Assembly: GCA_910587715.1 (NCBI GenBank)
Contig: CAJUMV010000007.1
Span: 40,753-104,752, forward strand
Reading direction: 5' to 3'
Source: an uncultured Lachnospiraceae bacterium
GTDB taxonomy: Bacteria > Bacillota > Clostridia > Lachnospirales > Lachnospiraceae
DNA: 64,000 bases
The notes below the pieces were generated by a model. That model worked only from the letters and a program-made list of their open reading frames with translations. It had not been told where the DNA came from and did not search any database. Position 1 is the first letter of the stretch. The number at the start of each line of letters is the position of its first letter. Made by a program: the position numbers and the translations under genes. Below are positions 17,106 through 25,970 of the stretch, piece by piece.

Positions 17106-18503
17106 ATGGGCAGCAAATTAAGAATTGTGGACGTACATGCAAGGCAGATACTGGATTCCCGCGGCAATCCCACCGTGGAGGCGGAGGTGACTGTGGAGAA
17201 GGAGGTGGGCGGCTGTCAGTACAAGGGGCGGGCGGCTGTCCCGAGCGGTGCCAGCACCGGACGATTTGAGGCGGTGGAGCTGCGCGACGGGGAGACGGTG
17301 TACTTCGGTCTTGGAACGACCAAGGCAGTCAATAATGTGAATACAAAAATCCGCGAGGCGCTTCTCGGCATGGATGCCTTTGATCAGGGGCTGATTGATC
17401 GGACATTGATCGAGCAGGACGGCACGGACAACAAAAGCAATCTGGGGGCGAACGCCACGCTTGGCGTCTCCATGGCATGTGCCAGAGCGGGTGCGGAGGC
17501 GCTGGGGATACCGCTTTACCGCTATCTGGGCGGTGCGTATACGAGACTCTTGCCGGTGCCGATGATGAATATTTTAAACGGTGGCAAACATGCGGACAAC
17601 ACGGTGGATTTTCAGGAGTTTATGATTATGCCCGTGCAGGCGGAAAGCTTTGCGGACGGACTGCGCATCTGCGCGGAAATCTATCACAACTTAAAAAAGA
17701 TTTGCAACGACAGGGGGCTTTCCACAGGTGTCGGTGACGAGGGCGGATTCGCGCCGTCTTTGCCGGACGCTTTTGCGGTGTTAGATCTGATTGTGGAGTC
17801 CATCAAGGCGGCAGGCTACACGCCGGGGCAGGATATCAAGATCGCGCTGGACGTGGCGGCTTCCGAGCTTTATAATGAAGCGGACGGGGTTTATCATTTC
17901 CCGGGCGAGACGGAGTTAAAGCGGCACAGGCAGGAGACGGAAGGCTCTTTTGTGTCGTCGTGCTATGAGGCGGGCTGTCAGACGCCGGACTGCGGAGAAA
18001 GCCCGGAGATTACCCGCAGTACGGAAGAGATGGTGGCTTACTATGAGGAGCTGGTGGAGCGTTATCCCATTATTTCCATCGAGGACGGGCTGGCGGAGGA
18101 TGACTGGGACGGCTGGCAGATGATGACGAAAAAGCTGGGGGAGAAGATTCAGCTTGTGGGCGACGATCTGTTTGTCACAAATACCAAGCGTCTTGACGCG
18201 GGTATCAAGCTGCAGGTGGCAAACGCGATCTTGGTGAAAGTGAATCAGATCGGCACGGTCAGCGAGGCGATGGATGCCATAGAGATGGCGCAGAAAAATG
18301 GCTATAAGGCGGTGATTTCCCACCGTTCGGGTGAGACGGAGGATACCTTTATCGCGGATTTGGCGGTTGCAGTGAACGCCGGGCAGATTAAGACGGGCGC
18401 GCCGTGCAGGAGCGACAGGGTGGCGAAGTATAACCAGCTTCTTAGGATTGAGGAGGAGCTTTCAAGCGTGGCGTGCTATAAGGAGCCGTTTAATAAAATA
18501 TAA
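17106..18503 (+). CDS. eno: Enolase (phosphopyruvate hydratase) with a Cys-containing insertion
   Basis: A 465-residue glycolytic enzyme (2-phosphoglycerate to phosphoenolpyruvate), about 35 residues longer than usual. The conserved segments are present: DSRGNPTVE, PSGASTGRFE, NGGKHADNTVDFQEFM, GDEGGFAPS, SIEDGLAEDDWDGW, GDDLFVTN, SHRSGETEDTFIADLAVA and GQIKTGAPCRSDR. The catalytic Glu, Lys and metal-binding acids therefore appear intact. The extra residues, about 268-302, lie just before the STEEMV helix and carry Cys286, Cys291 and Cys296 (C-x4-C-x4-C). The ATG at 17106 follows AGGAGG; the upstream GTG lies inside the hairpin. It could be a second, divergent enolase of the genome, which cannot be decided here. 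Confidence 0.93.
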   Translation: MGSKLRIVDVHARQILDSRGNPTVEAEVTVEKEVGGCQYKGRAAVPSGASTGRFEAVELRDGETVYFGLGTTKAVNNVNTKIREALLGMDAFDQGLIDRTLIEQDGTDNKSNLGANATLGVSMACARAGAEALGIPLYRYLGGAYTRLLPVPMMNILNGGKHADNTVDFQEFMIMPVQAESFADGLRICAEIYHNLKKICNDRGLSTGVGDEGGFAPSLPDAFAVLDLIVESIKAAGYTPGQDIKIALDVAASELYNEADGVYHFPGETELKRHRQETEGSFVSSCYEAGCQTPDCGESPEITRSTEEMVAYYEELVERYPIISIEDGLAEDDWDGWQMMTKKLGEKIQLVGDDLFVTNTKRLDAGIKLQVANAILVKVNQIGTVSEAMDAIEMAQKNGYKAVISHRSGETEDTFIADLAVAVNAGQIKTGAPCRSDRVAKYNQLLRIEEELSSVACYKEPFNKI

Positions 18504-18515
18504 TGCTTATGAAGA

Positions 18516-18547
18516 AACAGGCGCTTCATGGAGGCGGGGCGCCTGTT
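18516..18547 (+). terminator. Hairpin after eno
   Basis: AACAGGCGC (18516-18524) pairs perfectly with GCGCCTGTT (18539-18547), 14-base loop, followed by CGTTT. A probable weak terminator between eno and the phosphoesterase gene. Confidence 0.6.
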
Positions 18548-18566
18548 CGTTTGAGAGGAGAGGAAA

Positions 18567-19298
18567 ATGAAGCGAATGGGCGTTTTGTCGGATACGCACG
18601 GGAAGCTGCGGGATGAGGTGGTGGAGATTCTGCGGGGGTGCGATGTGATTTTACATGCGGGGGATATCAATACGCCGAAGGTGATGGAGAGTCTTAAGGA
18701 AATCGCGCCGCTTTATATTGTACGTGGGAATGCGGATAAAGAGTGGGCGGAGGGACTGCCGGAAAGCTTGTCGGAGGAAATCTGCGGGCTGCGGGTTTTC
18801 ATGGTACATAACAAAAAGCATATGCCGGAAGAGATGGGAAATTATGATCTGGCGGTATTCGGGCATTCTCATAAATATGAGGAGCGCAGGGAGGGGACAT
18901 GCCTTTATCTGAATCCCGGAAGCTGCGGACCGAGAAGGTTTTCCCAACCTGTGACCATGGCGGTGGTGGAAATAGAGGAAGAGACAGGAGAGCTTCGGGT
19001 CAACAGAAAAGACATTGCGCAGGATATGCAGGCGACCATGGATAAAAAGGGCGGACGGACTGCGATGGAAAAAGGAAAGGGAGGCGGCGCAGAGGAATTG
19101 GAGGAAACGACATTTTCTGTGGACAGACTGCGCCTGATTCTGCGGGATGTAGATAAAGGGAAAAGCGTTTCCGATATCGCTGTGAAATATGGAATATCTA
19201 AGGATATGACGGAGCAGATCTGCCGTCTCTATCTGACCCATCCCGGCATTGACGCGGCGGGGGTGCGGGAAAAAATGGGGATGCCGCGGGACCGGTAG
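18567..19298 (+). CDS. YfcE/MJ0936-type metallophosphoesterase with C-terminal HTH-like extension
   Basis: A 243-residue protein. The first ~155 residues are a compact calcineurin-like phosphoesterase with the metal motifs LSDTHG, HAGDIN, GNAD, HNKKH and FGHSHKYE. The NPGSCGPRR signature of the YfcE/MJ0936 branch is also present; this branch hydrolyses phosphodiesters. After a charged linker (~160-185) comes an extra ~60-residue segment (SVDRLRLILRDVDKGKSVSD, then IAVKYGISKDMTEQICRLY) that reads like a helix-turn-helix. Standard family members end before this, so the tail may bind DNA or a partner. A GAGAGGAGAGGA stretch provides a strong RBS. Confidence 0.88.
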   Translation: MKRMGVLSDTHGKLRDEVVEILRGCDVILHAGDINTPKVMESLKEIAPLYIVRGNADKEWAEGLPESLSEEICGLRVFMVHNKKHMPEEMGNYDLAVFGHSHKYEERREGTCLYLNPGSCGPRRFSQPVTMAVVEIEEETGELRVNRKDIAQDMQATMDKKGGRTAMEKGKGGGAEELEETTFSVDRLRLILRDVDKGKSVSDIAVKYGISKDMTEQICRLYLTHPGIDAAGVREKMGMPRDR

Positions 19299-19394
19299 GG
19301 CGGCGGGCGGTAGTCATTTCTGAGTATATGTGAGGTATTATTTGATAAAATATAAGCTGAGTATTTGGGGTAAACACATTTGGAGGGCATCAGG

Positions 19395-20309
19395 ATGGGA
19401 ATTTTAACAGAAGAAGAGCTAAGGGACAGAATAACGGACAGCTATGATGAAATGTGCCTTTATCAAGAAAAAGGCGATTATAAAAAGGCGTTTGAAATTC
19501 TATATGAAATGTGGGAGCTGCTTCCGGGAAACAAAATAGATCATGAGGAGAGTTTTTCTGTCGTAGCGGGAATTATTGAAAATGCGATTGATTGCGGTGA
19601 CAAAGAAGTTATGCGGCAATGGATCGATAAAATGGATTATATAGCGGAAAAAAGGGAGAGGGAGACAGGAGACAAAGGAGAAAAAGAATATTACCGTGGT
19701 AAAGTGGAATATGAACTCGGTAATTATGAAGAAGCCCATAAAAATCTGCACAGTGCGGTGAAAAACGGCTGGCGACTGACAGAGTATGATAAGAAGTATG
19801 CAGATTTTTTGGCAGATAAGAAAAACACAGGAAAATCAGACAGGAATGTTGGTTTAAACGTGAATGATTCTAATACAGTTGGAAAGGGCAACGAAGAACT
19901 AGATGAAAAGACATATAAGAAAATTACCAGTTTAAGTAACAGGGCAGACAAGTGCGCGGAAAAGGGGGAGTTTGACAAGGCAAAACAATTATTCCTTGAA
20001 GCGCTTGCTTATGTGTCGCTGCCAAAGTATAACTGGGAGGCGAGTACATGGCTATATACGGCGTTGGGAGACGTGTCATACCTTGATGGCAAGTATGACA
20101 GCGCCATAGAGTATCTGAATGAGGCATTGAAATGTCCTGACGGAATCGGGAATCCCTTTATTTTGTTAAGATTGGGAGAAAGCTTTTATGAGAGCCATAA
20201 TATGGAGAAAGCAAGAGAGTATCTGATTCAGGCATATATGTGCGAGGGCGCTGAAATCTTTGAAGGCGAGGATAAGAAATATAAAAAACTGATTGATGAT
20301 TTCATATAG
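19395..20309 (+). CDS. TPR-repeat protein of unknown function
   Basis: A 304-residue, acidic, all-helical cytoplasmic protein. TPR units are visible near residues 15-45, 100-130 (GNYEEAHKNLHSAV) and 180-210. Another is near 225-255 (ALGDVSYLDGKYDSAIEYLNEAL) and the last near 260-290 (GESFYESHNMEKAREYLIQA). TPR domains mediate protein contacts, so this is likely a scaffold or immunity/adaptor protein with unknown partner. The ATG at 19395 follows TGGAGGG (19381-19387). The gene is clearly more AT-rich than its neighbours eno and hemZ, which suggests later acquisition. Confidence 0.7.
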   Translation: MGILTEEELRDRITDSYDEMCLYQEKGDYKKAFEILYEMWELLPGNKIDHEESFSVVAGIIENAIDCGDKEVMRQWIDKMDYIAEKRERETGDKGEKEYYRGKVEYELGNYEEAHKNLHSAVKNGWRLTEYDKKYADFLADKKNTGKSDRNVGLNVNDSNTVGKGNEELDEKTYKKITSLSNRADKCAEKGEFDKAKQLFLEALAYVSLPKYNWEASTWLYTALGDVSYLDGKYDSAIEYLNEALKCPDGIGNPFILLRLGESFYESHNMEKAREYLIQAYMCEGAEIFEGEDKKYKKLIDDFI

Positions 20310-20394
20310 AGTCATCGCATGACATTTATTTGGAAGTCAATACCGGGCTGATGGAGAAAAACTTTCATTTGAGACCCTGATACGGAGGATTATT

Positions 20395-21930
20395 GTGATA
20401 CAGATCATAAAGAGCAACAAGACACAGTTTGAATATGACATACAGGCACTTTTGAAGTCCTTTTACCCAGAGTGGGAGCCGCGTATGCTGGCGCCGGACT
20501 CAGAGGTCAGGGACAGAAGGATATTGGAAGGCGAGCCGGTGATGGAGCTGTTTTTCGGCGGGGATGAGGTGACGCTTAATATGCTTTGCGGGGCGGCGCA
20601 TTCAAGAAATACAGATGGTTTACATAACGTGGATTCCGCAGCAGGAGCGGACGAGAAAGAGAAGAAGCATATTTACACTTGGCACCCCCGGGAACAGGCG
20701 GGCACCCCGGAATATAAAAATGCGTTCAAGCGGTTTTTCTATCAATCTCTCTGCGAGGAGACGGGCACGACCCTGCCGTGGGGGAATCTGACGGGCATTC
20801 GTCCCACGAAGATTGCCATGACCATGATGGAGCAGGGGAAAAGCGAGGCGGAAACCGCAGATTATCTGAAAACCATGCATCTGGTGAGCGGAGAGAAAAC
20901 TGCGCTGGCGTTGGACATTGCGAAGAGGGAGCAGGAGATTTTGAGCACCCTGCACTACGAAAATGGGTACAGCCTTTATGTGGGGATTCCCTTCTGCCCC
21001 ACCACCTGCCTGTACTGCTCCTTTACCTCCTATCCGATCGGCGCGTGGAAAAAGAAGGTGGGCAGTTATCTGGCGGCTTTGGAGCGCGAGATTGACGCGA
21101 CGGCGGAAATGATGCGGGATAAGATACTGGACACCGTCTATATCGGTGGCGGCACGCCCACGTCCCTGTCGGCGCAGGAGCTTGCGCGGCTTCTTACGAG
21201 ATTGAAGAGCGCGTTTGATTTCAGCACCGTGCAGGAGTTCACGGTGGAGGCGGGGAGAGCCGACAGCATTACGGAGGAAAAGCTGCGGGTGCTTTTGGAA
21301 AACGGGGTAACGCGGATTTCCGTGAATCCCCAGACCATGAAGCAGGTGACCCTTGACCTGATTGGCAGGCGGCATACCGTGGAACAGGTGGAAGAGGCTT
21401 TCCGGCTTGCCAGACAGATTGGTTTTGACAATATCAATATGGACATCATTCTGGGACTGCCGGGGGAGACAGCGGCGGATGTGGCGCATACCATTGAGGC
21501 AATTAAAGCGCTCTCGCCAGATGCCCTGACGGTACATTCCCTTGCGGTGAAACGTGCCTCCAAACTGGGGAAATGGATCGAGGAACACGGTGCGACCGCC
21601 TACAATAACACGGAGGAAATCATGGAGATTGCGGCGCGCGGCGCGGCGGCTATGGAGATGGTGCCCTACTATCTTTACCGCCAGAAAAATATGTCGGGCA
21701 ATTTTGAGAATGTGGGCTATTCCAGACAGGGTAAGTACGGCATTTACAACATTCTGATCAACGAGGAGAAACAGACGATCGCGGCGCTGGGCGCCGGCTC
21801 TATCACCAAGGGTGTTTTCACGGACGACCGGATCGAGCGGTGCGAGAATGTGAAGGATGTGACCCAGTATATCGAAAGAGTGGAGGAGATGATTGAGCGG
21901 AAAGGGAGGCTTTTAAACTGTATTTTATAG
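20395..21930 (+). CDS. hemZ: Coproporphyrinogen dehydrogenase HemZ-type radical SAM protein
   Basis: A 511-residue protein starting with GTG, preceded by GGAGG (20384-20388). The N-terminal ~165 residues are the HemZ-specific extension. The radical SAM cluster motif is GIPFCPTTCLYCSF (Cx3Cx2C), followed by YIGGGTPT and NINMDIILGLPGE, as in HemN/HemZ enzymes. HemZ is an oxygen-independent coproporphyrinogen III oxidase candidate, but many anaerobes carry it without a full heme pathway, so the true substrate is uncertain. No other heme gene is in the window. Confidence 0.88.
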   Translation: MIQIIKSNKTQFEYDIQALLKSFYPEWEPRMLAPDSEVRDRRILEGEPVMELFFGGDEVTLNMLCGAAHSRNTDGLHNVDSAAGADEKEKKHIYTWHPREQAGTPEYKNAFKRFFYQSLCEETGTTLPWGNLTGIRPTKIAMTMMEQGKSEAETADYLKTMHLVSGEKTALALDIAKREQEILSTLHYENGYSLYVGIPFCPTTCLYCSFTSYPIGAWKKKVGSYLAALEREIDATAEMMRDKILDTVYIGGGTPTSLSAQELARLLTRLKSAFDFSTVQEFTVEAGRADSITEEKLRVLLENGVTRISVNPQTMKQVTLDLIGRRHTVEQVEEAFRLARQIGFDNINMDIILGLPGETAADVAHTIEAIKALSPDALTVHSLAVKRASKLGKWIEEHGATAYNNTEEIMEIAARGAAAMEMVPYYLYRQKNMSGNFENVGYSRQGKYGIYNILINEEKQTIAALGAGSITKGVFTDDRIERCENVKDVTQYIERVEEMIERKGRLLNCIL

Positions 21931-22154
21931 TTATGTAAACTAAAATTGGCAAAGTATACCACAAAAACGACAATCTATACCAACCCCATAGAAAAAAAGT
22001 GCTTTTTCACATACAATACACTTACTGCAACACAGATTTAAGAAAAAAGGTTGACATGAAATGACGCGAAAGGATACCATTAGCAAGCATTAGCTAATCT
22101 GCGCCCTTTTGCGCCTTTTTTTGCTGCCCGCTCTATAATTTTATTGTCAATTAC
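21931..22154. other. AT-rich non-coding stretch with a promoter-like site
   Basis: No gene is visible. TTGACA at 22051-22056 with TACCAT at 22075-22080 (18-base spacer) looks like a promoter pointing right. It is followed by TTAGC/GCTAA repeats near 22080-22097 and a T7 run near 22116. A TATAAT at 22134-22139 lacks a good -35. This may be the old promoter region of the truncated surface-protein gene downstream. Confidence 0.45.
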
Positions 22155-22204
22155 AAAGCCGCTATCTTTACGGAACCGCGTGTTCCCGTGAAGATAGCGG
22201 CTTT
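22155..22204 (+). terminator. Strong hairpin in front of the truncated surface-protein gene
   Basis: Perfect 14-bp stem (AAAGCCGCTATCTT at 22155-22168 with 22191-22204), extended inward by further pairs. Only a short T run follows. It lies between the promoter-like site and the open frame at 22237, so transcription into that frame would be hindered. Confidence 0.65.
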
Positions 22205-22236
22205 CTGCGCGCATAAGCAGAGTCGGAAAGCGTTAG

Positions 22237-23694
22237 AGACAGGATGCGTCCTACCCCGCAGCCACGGACGGCGCCATCACAGGATTGACCTTCGGTACCA
22301 CCTACGAATACCGGGTAAAGAACACGGACGGCAGTTTTGGTACATGGAAAGACGCCACACCAAGCGGCACAAAGATAGAGAACCTTCCCGCAGGGGAGTA
22401 CGAAATACGCGTCAAGGCTGTGGAGACAGGCAACACCAGTTTCCAGAGCGAGACCGCAACGGTCACCATCGGGGAGCTGCCCGGTGTGAAGATAACCTTT
22501 ATGGCGGACGGAAAGGAATATGCAGTTCGCTATACGAAAAGCGGCGGCACACTGACGGACATTCCGTCCGTGCCTGCTAAAGAAAATGCGGTGGGCGCAT
22601 GGTGTATGGACGAACAGGGCACCCCTGCGGTGTTTACCGGCATTACCGCGGACATGACCGTCTATGCGGTCTACACTATGGCATACACCGTCACCGTGGA
22701 GGGCGTGGCAAAGAAACCCGGCAAGCCCGCAGACGGCGGGGACAAAGAGGACGACCCGAAACCAGACCCGGCACCCGGCGACACGACTCCGACAGAGAAA
22801 CAGCCGGAAGGCAGACCAGGAACAAAACCCAGACAGGAAGAAAGCACGGAGCCGGAAGAAAGCGGGAAGCCATGGAGGGATTCTGATACGGAAGCGGGAA
22901 GGCAGGAGACAGGAGGCGCAGAGACAGGAACATCCACGATGGACAGCCCGGATTCACAGCCCGGAACGGCGGACAGCACAAGCTCCGGGCAGCCCGCAGG
23001 CACACCAACACAGCAGGAAGAAATGAAACTCGGAAACGGCACGGTCATCGTTACCGTGGTATGCGAGGAAGAAAAATGCACCGCGGCAGTGGCGGACACC
23101 GAAGCGGTCATAAAGGCGGTACTGACGCCCGAGCAGCAGGCACTTGTAAACGGCGGCGAGACCATAGAGATTCGGATCGATGTGACCGATATCTCCGAAA
23201 AAGTACCCGCACAGGACAAGGAAGTGATCGAGAGCGGCATCAAGGCGTACAGCGAAGAAGTACCCGGACTCGTTCTCGACATGTACGTTGACATCTCCAT
23301 GTTTATCAAGATAGGAGCCGGAGACTGGAACGCCGTCACCGAGACGGACGAATCCATAGAGGTTGTAGTCAACATCCCGGAGAAACTGTTAAGTGACGGC
23401 AGGGAATTTTATATCATCCGCGCCCATAACGGGGAGTACACCTTTATGAACGATCTGGATGATACGCTCGAAACCATCACCATTCGCACGGAACTGTTCT
23501 CAAGTTACGCCATTGCCTATGTGGAGACGGACGGCACATCCGCAGCCGCAAAGTGCGGACTCTGCCATATCTGCCCGACTTTTTGGGGGATATGCTACTT
23601 TATCTGGCTGGCATTTATCTTAGCGGTCATGGCGATCGTGATATTTGTGGCGGCGCGCCGCAGGAGAGAGGAGGAGCAGGAAGGACAGGGATAA
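22237..23694 (+). pseudogene. 5'-truncated surface protein (repeat domain, Pro/Glu-rich spacer, membrane anchor)
   Basis: The frame is open from 22237, right after a TAG, and has no ATG or RBS near the first family-like residues; the TTG at 22285 is unsupported. The first ~150 codons look like internal Ig/InlB-type repeats of a much larger surface protein (TFGTTYEYRVKNTDG, then VKITFMADGKEYAV). A ~100-residue Pro/Glu/Thr/Gly-rich spacer, a folded domain of ~130 residues and a C-terminal membrane helix follow. Four cysteines precede the helix (CGLCHICPTFWGIC) and an Arg/Glu-rich tail ends the protein. The N-terminus with its signal peptide is missing, so I read this as the remnant of a deletion; an assembly junction is another option. 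Confidence 0.65.
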
Positions 23695-23715
23695 GAATTT
23701 AATAGAATGAGAGAA

Positions 23716-23758
23716 GACAGGGCAGGGATAAAGAAACTTATCGCCTGCCCTGTCTTTT
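23716..23758 (+). terminator. Terminator between convergent genes
   Basis: GACAGGGCAGG (23716-23726) pairs with 23744-23754, with an inner GATAA/TTATC pairing, then TTTTA. It separates the surface-protein remnant from the convergent Rpn-type gene. Confidence 0.8.
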
Positions 23759-23766
23759 ACGGTGTA

Positions 23767-24699
23767 TTACTTTTGCTGTTTTCTAAGCGCTTCGTTCTCC
23801 GCAAGGAGCTGTCGGATCAAGGCGTCTTTTTCGGCAAGATGCTGATCCTTCTCTGCGATCGCTTGCTCGTGCTCTAAGCGGTCCTGCTCGTGCTCTAACC
23901 GGTCCTGCTCAATCTTCCGCTCATAACTGCGGATATCCTGCTCGTGCTCTATCCGGTCCAGTTCAATCTTCCGCTCATAACTGCGCAGGTCCTGATAATA
24001 CTCTTCTCTATCACGGCACCTCTTGCGCACCAGATCGTCCGCGCTCATGCGGAATATAGTTTCAGACGCCTCCTGCAAATATTCATCCTTGGATGCCAGC
24101 ATATTGATCTCCTCCCATGTCGTTGCCTTAAACAGCATTGCCCACTCATGAATATGGTATCGTTTGTCTTCCTCTGTCGCCAAGTCTACCCGAGATAAGT
24201 CTACCACATGTAAGGCCAGACTGTCACTATATTTTTGATGATTTTTAACGTTTATCAGTTTATAGGACGCATAAAACTCCGGCTGCTCCTCAAACAGTGT
24301 ATAGTCGAGAAATCCGATATGTACGGCAGGTTTTGCGTCCAGATAATCCTGCCCGTGATTCAGTTGGTCAAAGGAGCGGCACAGGTACATGACCGAGCGC
24401 TCCCGCCAGTTCAGCTTATTGGCTATCTGCATTTCCAGATTGATAAGAGTGCGATTATTTAAAACCACGTTGATATCCAGACGAAACTCCTTGTCCGTCA
24501 CAGTCTCTCCCAGAATGACGGGGTTGGTGATTTCCACAGATACGACTTTTTGCTCGGAGAGATGGAGCAGAGAGCAGATTAGCCCGCGCAGGACTTTATT
24601 ATTGGACTGTAACACCGCGCGGAACATGTAGTCGTTGGTCATGTTGTAGGGGATTGGTCCTTTTGCATCGAGAAAAGCCGGAGATGAAATTTGGTTCAT
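23767..24699 (-). CDS. Rpn-family PD-(D/E)XK nuclease/transposase-like protein with coiled-coil tail
   Basis: A 310-residue protein. The N-terminal ~215 residues match the Rpn (recombination-promoting nuclease) / PD-(D/E)XK transposase-like family: TNDYMFRAVLQ at the start, LDINVVLNNRTLINLEMQ carrying the D...ExQ active-site pattern, and HIHEWAMLFKATTWEEI. The last ~90 residues are a highly charged coiled coil of near-identical heptads (DRLEHEQ and SYERKIE units), visible as DNA repeats around 23865-23985. The ATG at 24699 follows an AAAGGA-like site; upstream sequence is not family-like. Family members cut DNA and promote RecA-independent recombination. A distant relative is at 60408. Confidence 0.83.
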   Translation of the reverse strand: MNQISSPAFLDAKGPIPYNMTNDYMFRAVLQSNNKVLRGLICSLLHLSEQKVVSVEITNPVILGETVTDKEFRLDINVVLNNRTLINLEMQIANKLNWRERSVMYLCRSFDQLNHGQDYLDAKPAVHIGFLDYTLFEEQPEFYASYKLINVKNHQKYSDSLALHVVDLSRVDLATEEDKRYHIHEWAMLFKATTWEEINMLASKDEYLQEASETIFRMSADDLVRKRCRDREEYYQDLRSYERKIELDRIEHEQDIRSYERKIEQDRLEHEQDRLEHEQAIAEKDQHLAEKDALIRQLLAENEALRKQQK

Positions 24700-25101
24700 A
24701 GATGTGTTTTCCTTTCTTAGAAAAAATGACGGAGCGCCGCCCCAAAGAGTTGAGGAATTAGAAGATAAAAATCCGATTCCAAGTGAAATGAAAGATATAA
24801 AAACTTTCGATAAAACAGATATACCATGACAAGGGGGAAATTGCAAAGACTTTCGCGGAAATAGGTTGTAGAAAAAATATAGACGGAATATCGCACATTT
24901 CTTCTGCGCCTCTATATGTGGAAAAGAAAACAGCTGATTCATAAAGAAAACACAAGATATGGTATTGTGCAGCTTGTATATGACCTGCTGAGAAATAAAA
25001 AAGTATGATGGGATATAATAACAGAAAAGTTGGTAGAGAGGCGGAGGAAAATATGATAAAATGGTATCTGAAAATAATGTTGTGCGAAGGAGGAGTTCAA
25101 T
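24700..25101. other. ~400-base AT-rich intergenic region
   Basis: No supportable gene. TATAAT at 25014-25019 lies about 83 bases before the AIM24-type gene but lacks a convincing -35 box. It separates two divergently oriented genes, so both promoters are probably here. Confidence 0.4.
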
Positions 25102-25785
25102 ATGCAGTACAGAATTATCGGAGACACGATGCCGGCGGTGGAAGTTTTGTTCGACGCGCCGGGGGAAGCCATGTACACCCAGTCGGGCGGTATGGCGTGG
25201 ATGTCGGAGGGAATCACCATGGATTCCAACATGAAGGGCGGCCTCGGCAAGAGCATCGGCAGGATGTTTTCGGGGGAATCTCTTTTTATGGCGACCTACA
25301 GGGCGGAACGTGCGGGCAGTATGGTGGCTTTTGCGTCAACCGTGGCGGGAGAAGTGCTTCCCGTTGACGTGGGCGCAAACGGCGGTCTGATCTGTCAGAA
25401 GGGGGCGTTTCTCTGTGCGCAGGAGACGGTGAACCTGAACATAACCTTTACCAAAAAGTTTTCCGCAGGTCTTTTTGGCGGAGAAGGCTTTATCCTGCAG
25501 GATATCAGCGGCAGCGGTATGGTATTTTTGGAAATCGATGGCAATAAAGTGGAGAAAAATCTCGCGCCCGGAGAAGTCCTCAAGGTTGACACGGGAAATG
25601 TGGTTGCCTTCGAGAGAACGGTCAATTATGAAATTGAGACCGTGAAGGGACTGAAAAACATCTTTTTAGGCGGTGAGGGACTGTTCCTGACGAAGCTGAC
25701 CGGACCGGGGAAGGTGATTCTCCAGACCCAGAACTTTAACGAGTTTGCTGGACGGATTATCAGGATGGTGCCGTCGTCGAGGTAG
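25102..25785 (+). CDS. AIM24 / TIGR00266 family protein
   Basis: A 227-residue, Gly-rich, beta-strand-rich cytoplasmic protein of the AIM24/TIGR00266 family. Seen features are the opening MQYRIIGDTMPAVEV, the GG(M)AWMS segment and LFMATYRAE, then repeated Gly-flanked strands (GGEGFILQDISGSG and GGEGLFLTKLTGPG) reflecting its two-fold beta-helix-like build. Bacterial members have no firmly known role. AAGGAGGAG gives a strong RBS. It is a single-gene unit with a clear terminator. Confidence 0.88.
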   Translation: MQYRIIGDTMPAVEVLFDAPGEAMYTQSGGMAWMSEGITMDSNMKGGLGKSIGRMFSGESLFMATYRAERAGSMVAFASTVAGEVLPVDVGANGGLICQKGAFLCAQETVNLNITFTKKFSAGLFGGEGFILQDISGSGMVFLEIDGNKVEKNLAPGEVLKVDTGNVVAFERTVNYEIETVKGLKNIFLGGEGLFLTKLTGPGKVILQTQNFNEFAGRIIRMVPSSR

Positions 25786-25814
25786 GAAATATAATATAGT
25801 AATGAAATAATATT

Positions 25815-25862
25815 AAAAGAAAACTACTTTAGAGTATACTACTTATGAGTAGTTTTCTTTTT
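25815..25862 (+). terminator. Rho-independent terminator
   Basis: 14-bp stem (25815-25828 with 25848-25861), 19-base loop, T-rich end. The flanking A and T runs may let it work in both directions. Confidence 0.85.
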
Positions 25863-25941
25863 GCCTAAAATGGAGGAAAAGAAATTTATATTTCAAAAAC
25901 TATTTATTTTTTGAAATAAAAAAGTCAAAAGACACATAGGC

Positions 25942-25970
25942 TTGTAAATCTTTCCAAAAGAGTGTAAAAT
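25942..25970 (+). promoter_or_regulatory. Promoter of hisS-aspS, with a ~125-base leader
   Basis: TTGTAA (25942-25947), 17-base spacer, TAAAAT (25965-25970). The leader to the hisS ATG is about 125 bases and contains a TCACTC/GAGTGA hairpin (25988-26005). The T-box consensus that often controls hisS in Firmicutes is not visible. Confidence 0.65.

Noticed and set aside
22155..22204. tRNA or small structured RNA gene
   Set aside because: A single long stem with no cloverleaf arms; it reads as a terminator or folded repeat.
22285..23694. Treating the surface-protein remnant as an intact gene starting at TTG 22285
   Set aside because: No RBS, no signal peptide, and in-frame repeat sequence continues upstream of that codon to 22237.
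23767..24699. Active insertion sequence around the Rpn-type gene
   Set aside because: The family is often labelled transposase, but no terminal inverted repeats or target duplication flank this gene.
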